NCBI RefSeq assembly: GCF_000003195.3
Contig: NC_012872.2
Location: 3,472,001-3,536,000 of the forward strand
DNA from: Sorghum bicolor
Taxonomy: Eukaryota; Streptophyta; Magnoliopsida; Poales; Poaceae
DNA length: 64,000 nt
Reading direction: 5' to 3'
Numbering within the stretch: position 1 is the first letter of the stretch; the number at the start of each line of letters is the position of its first letter. A program made the position numbers and the translations under genes. The notes under the pieces are model-generated. The model was not told where the DNA came from. It saw only the letters and a list, made by a program, of their open reading frames with translations, and ran no database searches. This document shows, one piece after another, positions 10,896 to 21,027 of the stretch.

Positions 10896-12361
10896 AGAGA
10901 CCCCAAGAATCTCCTAACTCGTTCACTCAAACGGTGTGGTAGCCGCCACTAGGGTCTCCAACTTGGAACCGCCACTTCCGTGTCCACCACCGCTCGTCCC
11001 CCTCCTTTTTTCTCCGGCATATCGTTGGAGGCTGGAGGGAGTAGGAATCAACTTTTTCTTAATAAGGGCATGTTTGGAATGGAGGCTTTTTTAGGAATTT
11101 TGGAGGAAGTTGATTCCTATAGTTTGATGATGTCATGTGCTGTTTGGAACACAGGAACACACGCCGCTAATTCCAGAGGAAAGGATTGTGTCGCTCACAG
11201 AACAAAAGAAATAAAACATCCCGTTGGAGCTGTGGTTTTCGGCCGCGCGCGAAAGTCCGAGGCAAACCTCCGTCGCTACGTGGAGAGAGAAAGAGCATAT
11301 GGTGGTTATGTTGTGGTAGATAGACAAGAGATGAGATATAATCAAGAGGATAAGATTGACCAAGGCAGATCATGTTTTGATTTGTAATCACATAAATTGT
11401 TTTTTAGAATTGTTTATTTGCAAAGTAATCCGTCACGAGTCGCTATTTTGTTTTAGTCCTACCTCATGCCCTAGTAATCACATATATTTATTTTCTAATT
11501 AAAATTTGATATTGTAAATAATAAAATAAATACCTTTTAATCACACCTCATGTTTGAGAATCCTATGTTATAAATTCCAATGTTCCAAACACGTCTATGT
11601 ATATTGTTCCTGCATTTTTTCATTCCTCTGTTTTCTCACTGCACCTCTATCATATTCCTATGTTTTTTTTCCTTTCCTCTGCTTTGCATTCCTTTATTCC
11701 AAACAGGCCCTAAGTTCTTCTTAGTAAATCGAATCTTTAAGGTTAGGGTCTTTCTATACTAAGTTTTTTGGTTTTGGGGATTTATTTCTTCCTCCTCCTC
11801 TCCGGCGATGGCGAGCGAGCAGGGTGGAACAGTTTTCTCCGTGGCAACTCTATTGAAGATGTAGGCAACAACTACGACGTTGGTACCGTTTTGATGACAG
11901 GAAGACCTTTATTTTCGGACGGCGACATCAAGGTGGAGATGGTGTCGCTGCTATGGAATAATTTTCTCTGGTCTCTTCTTCATTTTTTGTGGTTAGATCT
12001 GGCCACGACAAAGGACTAGGTAGATAAGTTTCAGATCAGTCTTCCTCATTCTTCGGTGACAAAAAGAAAAAGAAGAAGAAGAAGGAAGACACCAGAAAGA
12101 AAAAAGTTTCTCAACTCTGCCTACATGAATGTTGGCCGTTGTACTTTGGGCATCTGCTCTTAGGTTTTTTGCCGAATGTTTGTCTATGTGGTCATCCATA
12201 CTGCAAAGTGTCATATATGTTTGGCTTGAGATCTGGAGCTATTCACAGCATGTGTACAATTTAGACGAAAATTATTTTTTTGATATTTATGTAATCTAGA
12301 GTACTTGTAACATGTTCATCTATCCTGCTATTATTTAATATAATTATTTTTTGTCAAAAAA
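10896..12361 (+). mobile_element. LINE-derived or SINE-like retroposon
   Basis: A perfect 15-bp direct repeat brackets this segment, and its right end is TTTTTTGTCAAAAAA, an A-rich 3' tail. Variable-length long TSDs with an A-rich end are the mark of target-primed reverse transcription. The left part is C-rich and leader-like; the right part is U-rich, untranslated-like sequence. There is no endonuclease or reverse transcriptase frame. After removing the nested Tourist element at 11066-11710 it is about 820 bp. It may be an internally deleted LINE moved in trans, or a retrocopied transcript. I do not recognise its source. Confidence 0.65.
11066..11710. mobile_element. Tourist-like element nested in retroposon
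   Basis: The ends GGGCATGTTTGGAAT and ATTCCAAACAGGCCC are inverted repeats. TAA flanks both sides (11063-11065 and 11711-11713), the 3-bp TWA-type target duplication of PIF/Harbinger (Tourist) elements. Its 645 bp hold no transposase. Confidence 0.75.
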
Positions 12362-12376
12362 AGCTTTCGCCTAGTG
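12362..12376 (+). repeat. right target duplication, 15 bp
   Basis: This is the exact partner of the repeat at 10881-10895. It directly follows the A-rich tail of the retroposon. Confidence 0.8.
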
Positions 12377-13059
12377 GGGGTAGAAATTTCTTGGCTGAAT
12401 AATTCATACAGTATTATTTAAATTAAATACTCGGTATAAATTTGCAGCCGTTTTTAACTCTATCCCTCTAATCTCATGGTCGATTGCTGAAATTTGTCAT
12501 ATATTTTGTTAATTCCAAGAGTATGTTCGCTTGTGATTTATTATGAGAGAAAACATACGGCTTATAAGACAAACGAACAGAGCTAAGCATTTAAAATAGG
12601 TGTGTACATATACTGTTTATAAACTTCTATAGATACTTATTATAGTCACTTAAAAACCCATATATATTTCACAATATTAATACCCCTGCACAATATAGAT
12701 CTTTGGGCATATATAAGTCGAAAGAACAAACCCTGACTATTTATTTGCCAGAAAATATGGGGTGTGTATTAGCCAAATGTGCAGGGCTTGAAAACGGTCT
12801 GTGAAGCAAAAACCAAACCAAAAACAGTGAGAAGCTGAAGGTAATTAGCCACTAAAATATGGCTTTATGTATCTATACAAACAAAATGCTACAGTAGGTA
12901 AAATTAAAAAAATTTCACCCACTAAACAATTCCTAAAAATATAGGATCTGATTCGCTCGGCTGGAACCGCCACCTACCCTGGGCTGCTGGCAGTTGGGCG
13001 GGCGAGCCCACTTCGATTGCAGCAGGCAGCTGTTTTTTTCGAAGTAGCTGCATTTCTGT
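12377..13059. other. intergenic, no gene seen
   Basis: AT-rich DNA without a recognisable gene. A segment at about 12520-12595 (GTTCGCTTGTGATTTATTATG to ACAAACGAACAGAGC) has short inverted ends and looks like a small, unclassified MITE relic. Confidence 0.4.
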
Positions 13060-13722
13060 TAGAGATGACAATGGGTAATTACCTGCTGGGTATATGCCAC
13101 CCATACCTTTACCCACGAGAAAATATTTTACCCGTTAATTTACCCATACCCGTGCACGGGTAAGAGTTTTTTCCCATACCTTTACCCATGCGGGTAACGG
13201 GTAACCCATGGGTTATCTTTACCCATGATTCCAAGAATACTTAAAAAAAATACATACATATTTAAATATTTCAGGCTCCTAATTTCAGCCAAAGCATCAC
13301 AAGTTATTAATAAAATCATCAAATATACAAGCTCCATGAACACTTGATCAAGTAATTACTAGATATCAAGTGGCAAAATTCACAAGTTTCCGTGTTGTGC
13401 GGCCGTTGCAAGGAGATAGGAGAAAGGGGAGGGAGCAGATGGGTGAGGGACTAGGGTTTGACAGCATTATATATGATTTTTATTGGGCTTGGGCTGTGTA
13501 TGGTCATTTTGGCTCATGATTCTAACTTATTGAATTGGGTTAAAATTACCTATGGGTTAACGGGTATGGGCAATGCAGTCTCATACCCTTACCCGCTTTA
13601 CCCGCTGGGTAAAGATTTTTTCCCATTATCTTATCCATGGGTAAAAAATATAGCCATATCCTTACTCTAATGAGGTAATTACCCATCGGGTTTCGGGTTT
13701 CGGGTAAAGATTGCCATCTTTA
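13060..13722. mobile_element. non-autonomous hAT-like element
   Basis: The ends TAGAGATGACAAT and ATTGCCATCTTTA are inverted repeats. The 8-bp sequence ATTTCTGT flanks both sides (13052-13059 and 13723-13730), as expected for hAT transposons. The subterminal parts are full of GGGTAA / TTACCC words in both orientations, a likely transposase-binding array. No transposase frame is present in the 663 bp. Confidence 0.85.
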
Positions 13723-13730
13723 ATTTCTGT

Positions 13731-14451
13731 TCTGCACACTGCTGAGTCCTGCGGTATGCGGGTGAAATTTGTGCACAACAATGACCAAAGTCGTCGTTGA
13801 CGTGGCGACAGCTCGGCGCCGACTGACACTATGCCGAGCACGCACCACGACGTCAGACACCGAGCTTTTGGTCTATTTCCACAAAATATTTTCTCAGAGG
13901 GGTTATTTGTAAAAAAAATGTTTTAAAAAAGAACCAAATTGCAAAAATATCACCGATGTGCGGTCCTGCCTTCCTCGGTCGATCTCGACTCGGAGGAGAC
14001 AGTTCCGTTGCTTGTTGACTTGTCAACACAATGCAGCTGTGTATGAACGGGGCAGCAACATCAATACATCCATTCCACTATTTCACGAAAGTTCAGCAGA
14101 AGCGAAACCAGCGGTCAATTTCCGACAGGCATTTTCTTTTCTTTTTTGGAAAGTACATATGTTATTTTCTATTTTTGCATAGAACAGGAATCGTTTCTCT
14201 TTATCTTTTGAGGCATTCAAATCTCTTTTCACTTTCTTTTGCTAAATCACCCGCTCTTTAATATATTTTTATTTTTTTAAGAAGCAGTGCTCATAATTTA
14301 TAAAACGAAATTAAAAAGCATAACTTTCACGATAAATTTAACAGCACTAACTTAGAAGTGCTTCTAGACAACATAAGTTCGAGGAATAACTCAACATTGC
14401 TAACTTAGTCGTTCTCAAAAAGTTATAGTATATAACTTATGTACAAAAGTT
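13731..14451. other. intergenic, no gene seen
   Basis: No gene is supported. From about 14330 the DNA becomes rich in repeated AACTTA / AAGTTA words that continue past the MITE to about 14790. Confidence 0.4.
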
Positions 14452-14602
14452 TACTCCCACTATTTCAAATTATAAGACATATTGACTTTTCTAAATTGAA
14501 TTTTCTATGTATCTAGACACAACTATATATGTATACACATAGCAAAATCAATATATATAGAAATGTCAAAATATTTTATAATTTGGAATAGAGGGAGACA
14601 TA
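14452..14602. mobile_element. Stowaway-like MITE
   Basis: The left end ACTCCCACTATTTCAAATTA pairs with the right end TAATTTGGAATAGAGGGAG, with TA at both borders. At about 150 bp it is a typical Stowaway/mariner-derived MITE of grasses. Confidence 0.7.
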
Positions 14603-15119
14603 AGTTACACAATACAACTTATGTACATAAGTCATACAACTACTACACTAGTGTATATAGAAAGTTACGCAGTTATTATACACAAACAAAAGTTATACAA
14701 TAAACTTAGCAGAATAAGTTAGCAGCATAACTTAGTAGAAAAAGTTAGCAATATAACTTATATGTTATAAGTTAATATACATAAATTGCTACTAAAAAAA
14801 TAAAAATCTTCAAAACATATAGAAGTGGGGTCTAGTTTTGTTCGCCTCGTCACGTTGAACACATCGGTGTAAACAGAATTAAAAATAGATACATCATTCA
14901 AAAGTTATAGTAATTTGAAATAAATATTTTGCTTTTTTTATGATGACGTCAAAAGTAGACGGAAAGGGAAGTAGGAGAAGGAGGGTGGGCGACTGGTGTT
15001 GGATCGTTCGCTGGATAGAAAATCACTGAACGACCGTGAAAATGGAATTGGCCCTCACTCCCCCGGCTGTCAACTGTGTGCTATGCTCTCGACAAGATGA
15101 GTAATTCATATCTGACGGG
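14603..15119. repeat. AAGTTA-rich degenerate repeats
   Basis: From 14603 to about 14790 short AAGTTAGCA / ATAACTTA words recur every 12-20 bp. With similar words at 14340-14450 they form a degenerate AT-rich repeat region around the MITE. The remainder to 15119 shows no gene. Confidence 0.45.
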
Positions 15120-15308
15120 CTACACTTTGACAGAATATTGTCCAATCATGGATTAACTACGATCAAAAGATTTATCTCACGATTTACAGTTAAACTGTGC
15201 AATTAGTTTTTATTTTTGTTTATATTTAATACTTTATACATGTGTCGAAAGATTCGATATGACTGAGAATCTTGAACTTTTGGGTTTTTGGGTAAACTAA
15301 ACAAGGCC
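15120..15308 (+). mobile_element. 5'-truncated MITE, GGCCTTGTTTAG family
   Basis: The copy keeps the body (AATATTGTCCAATCATGG, GATTTACAGTTAAACTGTG) and the right end AAACTAAACAAGGCC. The first 40-60 bp are lost or unrecognisable. Confidence 0.7.
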
Positions 15309-15534
15309 CTACTACTACTACCCGAATGTATTGCTGCATTGTTCTCTTTTAGCGCATGGGTATGCGTGCACAAGATTTGTTGTTATATATACGTACTAAC
15401 GCCTGAATTGTCTGCCTTGTCTGCCTTTTTGTTGCTCACACGGATACGTAGATTCAGAGTACAATTAAGCAACGTGGTGGTAGGTTTAGTCTGGTCTGAG
15501 TGTCTGAATGTGTGATGGATCATGGATGGACATG

Positions 15535-15645
15535 GACGGACGTGGCAGGCTGAACTGGTACCATCCTCTGTGGCTACCAATGCAGCATGCAGGCGTACGT
15601 GGCAGGCTGAACTGGTAGCATCCTCGGCGTGGCTACCACATGCTT
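15535..15645 (+). repeat. tandem duplication, ~57-bp unit
   Basis: CGTGGCAGGCTGAACTGGTA followed by CATCCTC and TGGCTACCA occurs twice, at about 15540 and 15597. The second copy has a two-base insertion. It lies in non-coding DNA. Confidence 0.7.
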
Positions 15646-15799
15646 CTGCTGCTGCTGTACTGTGAATTTGTGATTGTGCCGCTCTTCTTCCTCGACCACA
15701 CACAGTTGCCCATTTTTGTATCAACGGAATGTCCTGATTGCTACGATCGCCATATATATCAGGCACGGAGGCTTCGGGTTCTGTCTGACCTGACCATTT

Positions 15800-16637
15800 T
15801 GTGGGTGACGTGGATGGTATTTATATCATCCCCTTCGCCCAACGACCATCTTCATCCTTCATTCACTTAGATTTACAACAGAAGCCCTCTCTCTCCTAAG
15901 CTCAATGCTCCAACTCCTTTGCTCAAATTCTTTATGATTCCTTGAGGGTTTTGGCTCTAGAGAGTGTGAGAAAGCTCAAGAAGATCATTCTGATATGTTC
16001 TTGTGCACTTGTTGAATCCCTAGCCGCTTGTGTATCCGTTACTCTTGGAGCTTGGCTCCTAGATAGCTAGTGGTCGCCTGGGAGCTCCCAATCCTCTGTG
16101 GTCAAACACCAAGAAGTTTGTATTACCCTTTCTGAATTAGTGAAACCCTCTGACCTATTGCTTTGGTGATAGGTTGGAGAAGAGGAGTGAGTTGCAAGAG
16201 ACTCCATAGACTTTGTGGCTAACCTCAACAACGGGGAGTAGGCCAACCTTTGTGGCGAATTGAACCACATATAAATTCTCGTCTCTTTTGTGATTGTGAT
16301 TGTTGCTGCTATTACTTGTGTTTTAAATTGTTTTAAGGGTTTGCATCCGATTACAATTTCCTCATCTTCTAGGTGCAACGAATTATTCGAATAGCTCAAC
16401 ACACTCTACACGAAGGCTGGGTATTACAATTGATCTATCTTTCATTCATTAAATTTCACAGTAGATTGATTTGTTACTTTGATCCCCAGAGGTTCCATGT
16501 TTAACCTCGGAACCTCCATGCTCTTTGAACCCCCGCGCTCTAGCCAGGAGGTTCCGCGTTTTGACTCGTTTGGTGAAGTTTGTTAATTTCAGAAAAAGGC
16601 ATATTCACCCCCCTCTCTAGGCCACTTGATAGATCCT
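15800..16637 (+). mobile_element. copia LTR fragment or solo LTR
   Basis: The segment ends ATTCACCCCCCTCTCTAGGC then CACTTGATAGATCCTTTCA. This closing phrase is characteristic of Ty1/copia LTRs, and a related phrase lies in the LTRs of the large element at 17086. A TTTATAT promoter-like box near 15820 and a CTCTCTCTCC leader support an R-U5 region. No second LTR, primer-binding site or pol sequence adjoins it. I could not find the left boundary or a target duplication. Confidence 0.5.
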
Positions 16638-16812
16638 TTCACCGTAGCATATTTGTACCTACAACAATTAGTGTTTAATTATGAACTTATTAGGCTTAAA
16701 AGATCCGTCTTATAAAATACATACAAAGTCTGCAATTGATCATTTTATTAACCTATATTTAATACTCTATGCATGTGTCTAAATATTCAATGTAATGGGA
16801 CGAAAAGTTTTT
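16638..16812 (+). mobile_element. decayed MITE fragment
   Basis: ACCGTAGCATATTTGTACC, TTAGGCTTAAAAGATCCG and TATATTTAATACTCTATGC are diverged forms of the GGCCTTGTTTAG MITE body. Only the right part is present and it begins exactly at the end of the copia LTR fragment. The LTR may therefore have inserted into it; the left half was not found. Confidence 0.5.
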
Positions 16813-16889
16813 AGATCACGCAACCCTGAAAATGGAAATATGTTGTGAGAGTGTTTACCCAATTTATAATCAGCGGTCGTTCACTGATT

Positions 16890-17074
16890 CTGGCACGCGT
16901 GTGAGTGTGAGTTGTAAAGATCTAAATTGTATTAATTAAAAAAATGTACTTGTACGTGATAAGTAGGGAAAAAAATAGGAGGGTTGTAAATTATGTAAGC
17001 TATAAACCTCATATAACAACTTGTGAGTTGTGATACAACCCTAAGCGCAAAGGTTTGATAAACGGCTGGATTAA
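16890..17074 (+). repeat. segment repeated near 30.2-30.7 kb
   Basis: GTGATAAGTAGGGAAAAA, AACCTCATATAA, CTTGTGAGTTGTGA and TAAGCGCAAA occur here and again, in the same order, at 30260-30720. The second copy carries an insertion of about 350 bp. This looks like a dispersed repeat of unknown class. Confidence 0.55.
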
Positions 17075-17085
17075 GGTCCCGTTTG
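17075..17085. mobile_element. left tip of split Tourist-like MITE
   Basis: GGTCCCGTTTG is the left end of a MITE interrupted by the copia element. TAA precedes it at 17072-17074. The MITE resumes at 28205. Confidence 0.7.
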
Positions 17086-17180
17086 TGTAGGATCTCTGGA
17101 TGTACAGGAAGTGGCCTAGAGGGGGGGGGGTGAATAGGCCTGTTCAAACTTTTTCAGCAAAGTTTATCAGTCACACAGGC

Positions 17181-17223
17181 AAGGGCGGCAGTGAGGCCCT
17201 CCCAGGGCGGCACTGACGGCCTC
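17181..17223. repeat. imperfect palindrome pair in 3' LTR
   Basis: AAGGGCGGCAGTGAGGCCCT is followed at once by AGGGCGGCACTGACGGCCT. Each is a slightly damaged form of the 19-bp palindrome AGGGCGGCACTGCCGCCCT. The other LTR has the same pair at 27045-27087. Confidence 0.75.
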
Positions 17224-17950
17224 AACAGAAAAACAGACAGAAGCTTAATTGAATTGATTCAAAGTTTACCCAGGGAAATTTAGATCGACTAAATTTCCAA
17301 GCTTCCTGCAAGATGTTAGGGCACAGGTATGTGGCTAGAATGTGCTGGAGCCTCCCCACCAAGTAGATCGGCCTCAAATCCTAACACAAACTCATACACA
17401 AGTGAAAGCACACAAGACACACGATTTTTACCGTGGTTCAGCTGTTGCCACAACAAGGCTTGGCCTACTCCACGTTGTTGAGGTGCCCACACTAGGACCG
17501 GCTTAGCCACACAGGCTTACCTTCTCCTCGTTCTCAAAGCAAGGATTTTACCCCTTGCAAAGAGTAAAGAATGTATTAGCTGCAAGGGTAACTTTACAAA
17601 CCTTCCCTTGGCTGCCACACAAGTTGGCAAGCTCTAGGGCGACGCCTAGCCGGCTAGGAGCAAGCTCCAAGAGTAACAAACTCAAGGCTGCCGGCCAAAC
17701 GTGAACCAAAAGCTCTTTTTGACACTGGGAATCAATGGATCTGCTCTCCAATCGAAGTTTGCTGCCTTTTCCCTCAAGTTTTGATGGTTGGAATCAAGGA
17801 TTTGCTTGGGGGCTTGAGGAGCAACAATGGAGGGAGAGAGAGGTGAGCTCTGGTCTGTTTGCAACGGTTGGAAGCGAGGAAGAAGAGCAGATTACCGTTT
17901 GAGACGGTCTGGAAGGGTATTTATATCCAGCTCTCCAACTGTCACAGGGT

Positions 17951-17992
17951 AGGGCGGCAGTGCCGCCCTTAGAGGGCGGCAGTGCCGCCCTT
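17951..17992. repeat. perfect palindrome pair in 3' LTR
   Basis: Two copies of AGGGCGGCAGTGCCGCCCT start at 17951 and 17973, a 22-bp period. The identical pair in the 5' LTR is at 27815-27856. They lie about 30 bp from TATTTATA, so they may sit by the LTR promoter. Confidence 0.85.
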
Positions 17993-18337
17993 GCCTGAAC
18001 CAGCCTGAAAACACAAAAGTGTAGAGAGAAAGATATGCTGGCTAGGCTTGGGTCTGAGGATGTTGATGAGCTTTTGAGCCTTTGGTTCACAATTTGATCC
18101 ACAACCTTGGAGTCCCTCTATATAGTACGGCTTTTCCTATACTCAAATTCAAACCGAAAATGAATTAAACCTCCTTTGGAGCTAGGAAAGCCATCCTTTA
18201 GAAATGGGGGATCCTCCATGGTATTCAACAACCTCTTTGCTATATTCCCTGCTTGTCATCTCAGCAAAACTCATTAGTTCCCTAATTAGGTGGTCATCAA
18301 CGCCAAAACCCACAATAGGCTTGATTGCACTTACAAT

Positions 18338-18349
18338 CTCCCCCTTTTT
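18338..18349 (-). other. polypurine tract of copia element
   Basis: On the coding strand the sequence is AAAAAGGGGGAG, one A short of abutting the 3' LTR by two bases. It would prime plus-strand DNA synthesis. Further GGGGGAG tracts on the same strand at about 18430, 18515, 18962 and 20735 look like the multiple polypurine tracts reported for Sireviruses. Confidence 0.75.
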
Positions 18350-18620
18350 GGTGATTGATGACAACCAAATTAGAGCTTACAAAAGATAATAATTATAACT
18401 GAGATTTAAATGGTCATGGGCATAGGAGCTCCCCCTAAATGTATGATTGGAGTTTTGAATACCCAAACTTGACATGAAATTCAAGCTTCATACATTTAGC
18501 AAGTGATGGAGGACCTCCCCCTATGTCCATGACCTCTGTGGGGTGCAACAAACTGTGTCACAAGATAACCGTGTATGCATATGACAGTTTATACAAGCAG
18601 GACAGCATGCTGCTGTAGTA

Positions 18621-18662
18621 GAGGGCCTCACTGCCGCCCTGGTAGGGCGCCACTGCCGCCCT
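18621..18662. repeat. palindrome pair near polypurine tracts
   Basis: GAGGGCCTCACTGCCGCCCT and AGGGCGCCACTGCCGCCCT lie about 22 bp apart in the non-coding region between the extra ORF and the 3' LTR. Each has one or two changes from the consensus palindrome. Confidence 0.75.
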
Positions 18663-19021
18663 TGCTACACCAGCAAGCTGACAGAAATTTCAAAAAGCAT
18701 TACACCACACAAACAGGTTAACCAACAGAATTTAAACTAAAAAATTAAGCCTGGCAAGCAGTTCACAAGTACATGTTCACATCCGAAGCAAATAGAGATA
18801 AGTAAGTAGCATTATTACAACTTAAAGATAGTTTTTTTAAAGAAGCACTCATGCTCACAAACTAACAACTAACACTCTCATCGGATCTGAACATGAAGAT
18901 CTGCAGCTGCAGTGACGAAGTCCAGTCGAAAAGAATTGACCCCTCTAATTTCTCTAATTTTCTCCCCCTTTGGCATCAAGTACCAAAAAGAGAAAAGAAG
19001 AGAGAAAGAAGAGAGAACAAC

Positions 19022-20629
19022 TCACTCATCATCGTCATCATCGTCACTGGAAACCACAGCACGACCAGCCCTATGAGTAGTAGCTGTGAAGCGAGAGGCA
19101 CGCGTGGAACGTCGAGGAGCAGCCGCTGAAGTGCTAGCCCGACGCTGTCTAGCATCATCCCTAAACTGCCGATAGACACTGCCTAGTGTCTCCTGAAGAT
19201 CTGGATCATCATCATATCCCTGGTGCTCATCATAGCTGCCATGATCTTCACCAGACTCCGTGTCAGACAGGTGAGGAAGATCTGGAAACTGAGGAGGTGG
19301 AGCCACGGGTGGAAGAGGAGGTAGACCCTGAACCTCTCTAGCTGCATTTATTGCATGCCTGCTCTCCATCCTGTCATTATACTGATTTTGTGCCATGTAA
19401 GAGCAAGTGCCAAAAATAGCCTTCACCCATTCTGCCAACTTCTGAAAGCGCTTCTTCTTCCTTCCATCTCTCCTCTGTGGCACACTGTGGCCTCCCTCAC
19501 TATGGTATGAGCTCTCTACTGCAGGAGGTGGGGCTGTTTTACCACCTTTGGTTTTCTTGATGTTATACACCGTGTGGCTACAATCCTTAGGATATCTAAC
19601 TCCAGTCACTCTCTCAATCATAAACATCAGATAAGGAGCATAAGGAAGTGACCTCCTCCCATCATCCATAGCATATGCCAGCTCTACCCATATGAACCTT
19701 GGAATATTAAATTTATCCCCTTCTGGAAATCTGGACAGCACATTAGTAATATGGCCATTGAGATCAGTGGCATTGTCTTTTGGGTTGAGTGTCATTTTGA
19801 TAAGGTTGTTCATCACATAATAGAAACTCTTCAACCCAGTCCTCCTGTTGTTCACTTGGGTTGGATCCTCCCACATAAAACTCACCTCATGTGGCTCAAA
19901 CCTTCTCTCATTGTGAATTCGAGAGTAGGTTCTATGGTCATTTCCAAAACCCAATATCCTGCAGAAAGTAATGAAATCAATCCTATAATGTGTACCATCT
20001 GTCATCCAATGAACCTCATCATTGTCTCTGTTCCAGAAGTAGGTAGCATGAAATTGAGCAAGTATCTCTCTATTCCAGTCATATTTAAAGGACATGAGAG
20101 TGGACAGCTCAAACTTATCACATACTTTAATTGCAGCATCAAAGTCAGGCTCCTCTTTTGCTTGCATAGCATCAAAATCAATGAAATGCATCTCACAAAT
20201 CTTTCCCTTTCTAGCTGGTAGAATAGCAGTGGCATAGAAATTTGAATGAAAAACATTCCAGAAACGATAATCAACACCACTTATCTTGCTGTGAGCATAG
20301 GGATCCATCTCTCTAGCTTCCTCCACAGCTTTCCAGCTTGCTGCATAATTGATTAAGGGATGATCCACTGTGTCATTTGGTGCCTTGAGTTCAAACTCAT
20401 CAGTGCTGTCCCTCATATAGCTGTCATCAAATTCTATAATGTGCAAGGGAGTGCTAGGACAGCCTATGGGAGAGATCGTGAAACCAGCCTGCTGCAACAT
20501 TTCTTCTTGCTGAATATACTGCTGCCTTGCTGCTCTATCATCTCCAAAGAATACTCCAGAGCTACTGCCTCTGCCCCTGCCTCTGCGAACTTGTTGCTTG
20601 GTGGTTATTTTCCTCTTTCCTCGGTCCAT
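19022..20629 (-). CDS. additional ORF of the copia element
   Basis: An uninterrupted 535-aa frame between pol and the 3' LTR, in the same sense as pol. This is the position of the env-like or additional ORF of Sireviruses. The N-terminus is basic (KRKITTKQQVRRGRGRG). The middle (about 100-330) has aromatic-rich stretches such as FWNVFHSNFYATAILPARKG and ILAQFHATYFWNR, similar in style to the putative plant transposon protein domains of grass elements. The C-terminus is Pro-rich then acidic, ending SSDDDDDDE. I see no signal peptide or membrane segment, so a true envelope role is not supported. No function is known to me. The intact frame, beside damaged gag and pol, is notable. Confidence 0.75.
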   Translation of the reverse strand: MDRGKRKITTKQQVRRGRGRGSSSGVFFGDDRAARQQYIQQEEMLQQAGFTISPIGCPSTPLHIIEFDDSYMRDSTDEFELKAPNDTVDHPLINYAASWKAVEEAREMDPYAHSKISGVDYRFWNVFHSNFYATAILPARKGKICEMHFIDFDAMQAKEEPDFDAAIKVCDKFELSTLMSFKYDWNREILAQFHATYFWNRDNDEVHWMTDGTHYRIDFITFCRILGFGNDHRTYSRIHNERRFEPHEVSFMWEDPTQVNNRRTGLKSFYYVMNNLIKMTLNPKDNATDLNGHITNVLSRFPEGDKFNIPRFIWVELAYAMDDGRRSLPYAPYLMFMIERVTGVRYPKDCSHTVYNIKKTKGGKTAPPPAVESSYHSEGGHSVPQRRDGRKKKRFQKLAEWVKAIFGTCSYMAQNQYNDRMESRHAINAAREVQGLPPLPPVAPPPQFPDLPHLSDTESGEDHGSYDEHQGYDDDPDLQETLGSVYRQFRDDARQRRASTSAAAPRRSTRASRFTATTHRAGRAVVSSDDDDDDE

Positions 20630-20760
20630 CTATGCCAAAATTGAGCCAAATCAGGAACTGTACATCTGGCATATAGTGGAACATATGTAGAGTCAATTGA
20701 TCAAGTGAGATGTGTAGAATATGGACTGTGGGAACTCCCCCTAACCAAGCTGGTCAGGTG

Positions 20761-20801
20761 AGGGTGGCACTGCCGCCCTCTGAGGGTGGCACTGCCGCCC
20801 T
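20761..20801. repeat. palindrome pair in spacer
   Basis: Two copies of AGGGTGGCACTGCCGCCCT start at 20761 and 20783. Both share the same one-base change from the consensus, which suggests that the pair duplicated as a unit. Confidence 0.8.
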
Positions 20802-21027
20802 GCAGAGTTTCTGCAGTCCCTGCTCTACACTTCATCTCTTGTTCAACTTACACACATATGCACCACTGTCCATCATACAATCTCTAAGATAGTTCATAAG
20901 CAGACTAAGTCTAGATGAGCATGAGCTTAAAGAGGATGAACAAACGAACTAGGATAGATTTAATCTATGAACTTTAATCGATTTACTTTCCCTTCAATGC
21001 ATTGAAACTGCAGAGAAGCAGTTGCCA

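Larger units (their letters stand above)
17086..18335 (-). repeat. 3' LTR of copia element
   Basis: 1,250 bp, starting TGTAGGATCTCTGG and ending ATTGCACTTACA on the plus strand. It contains the run of ten G, two palindrome pairs (17181-17223 and 17951-17992) and short chance frames. It matches the right LTR essentially base for base. Confidence 0.93.

Noticed and set aside
17316..18102. Short frames in both copia LTRs
   Set aside because: They occur in identical form in both LTRs and come from the non-coding LTR sequence.
19022..20629. Calling the extra copia ORF an envelope protein
   Set aside because: No signal peptide, membrane span or glycoprotein-like layout was visible. Only the position resembles the env-like ORF of some Sireviruses.
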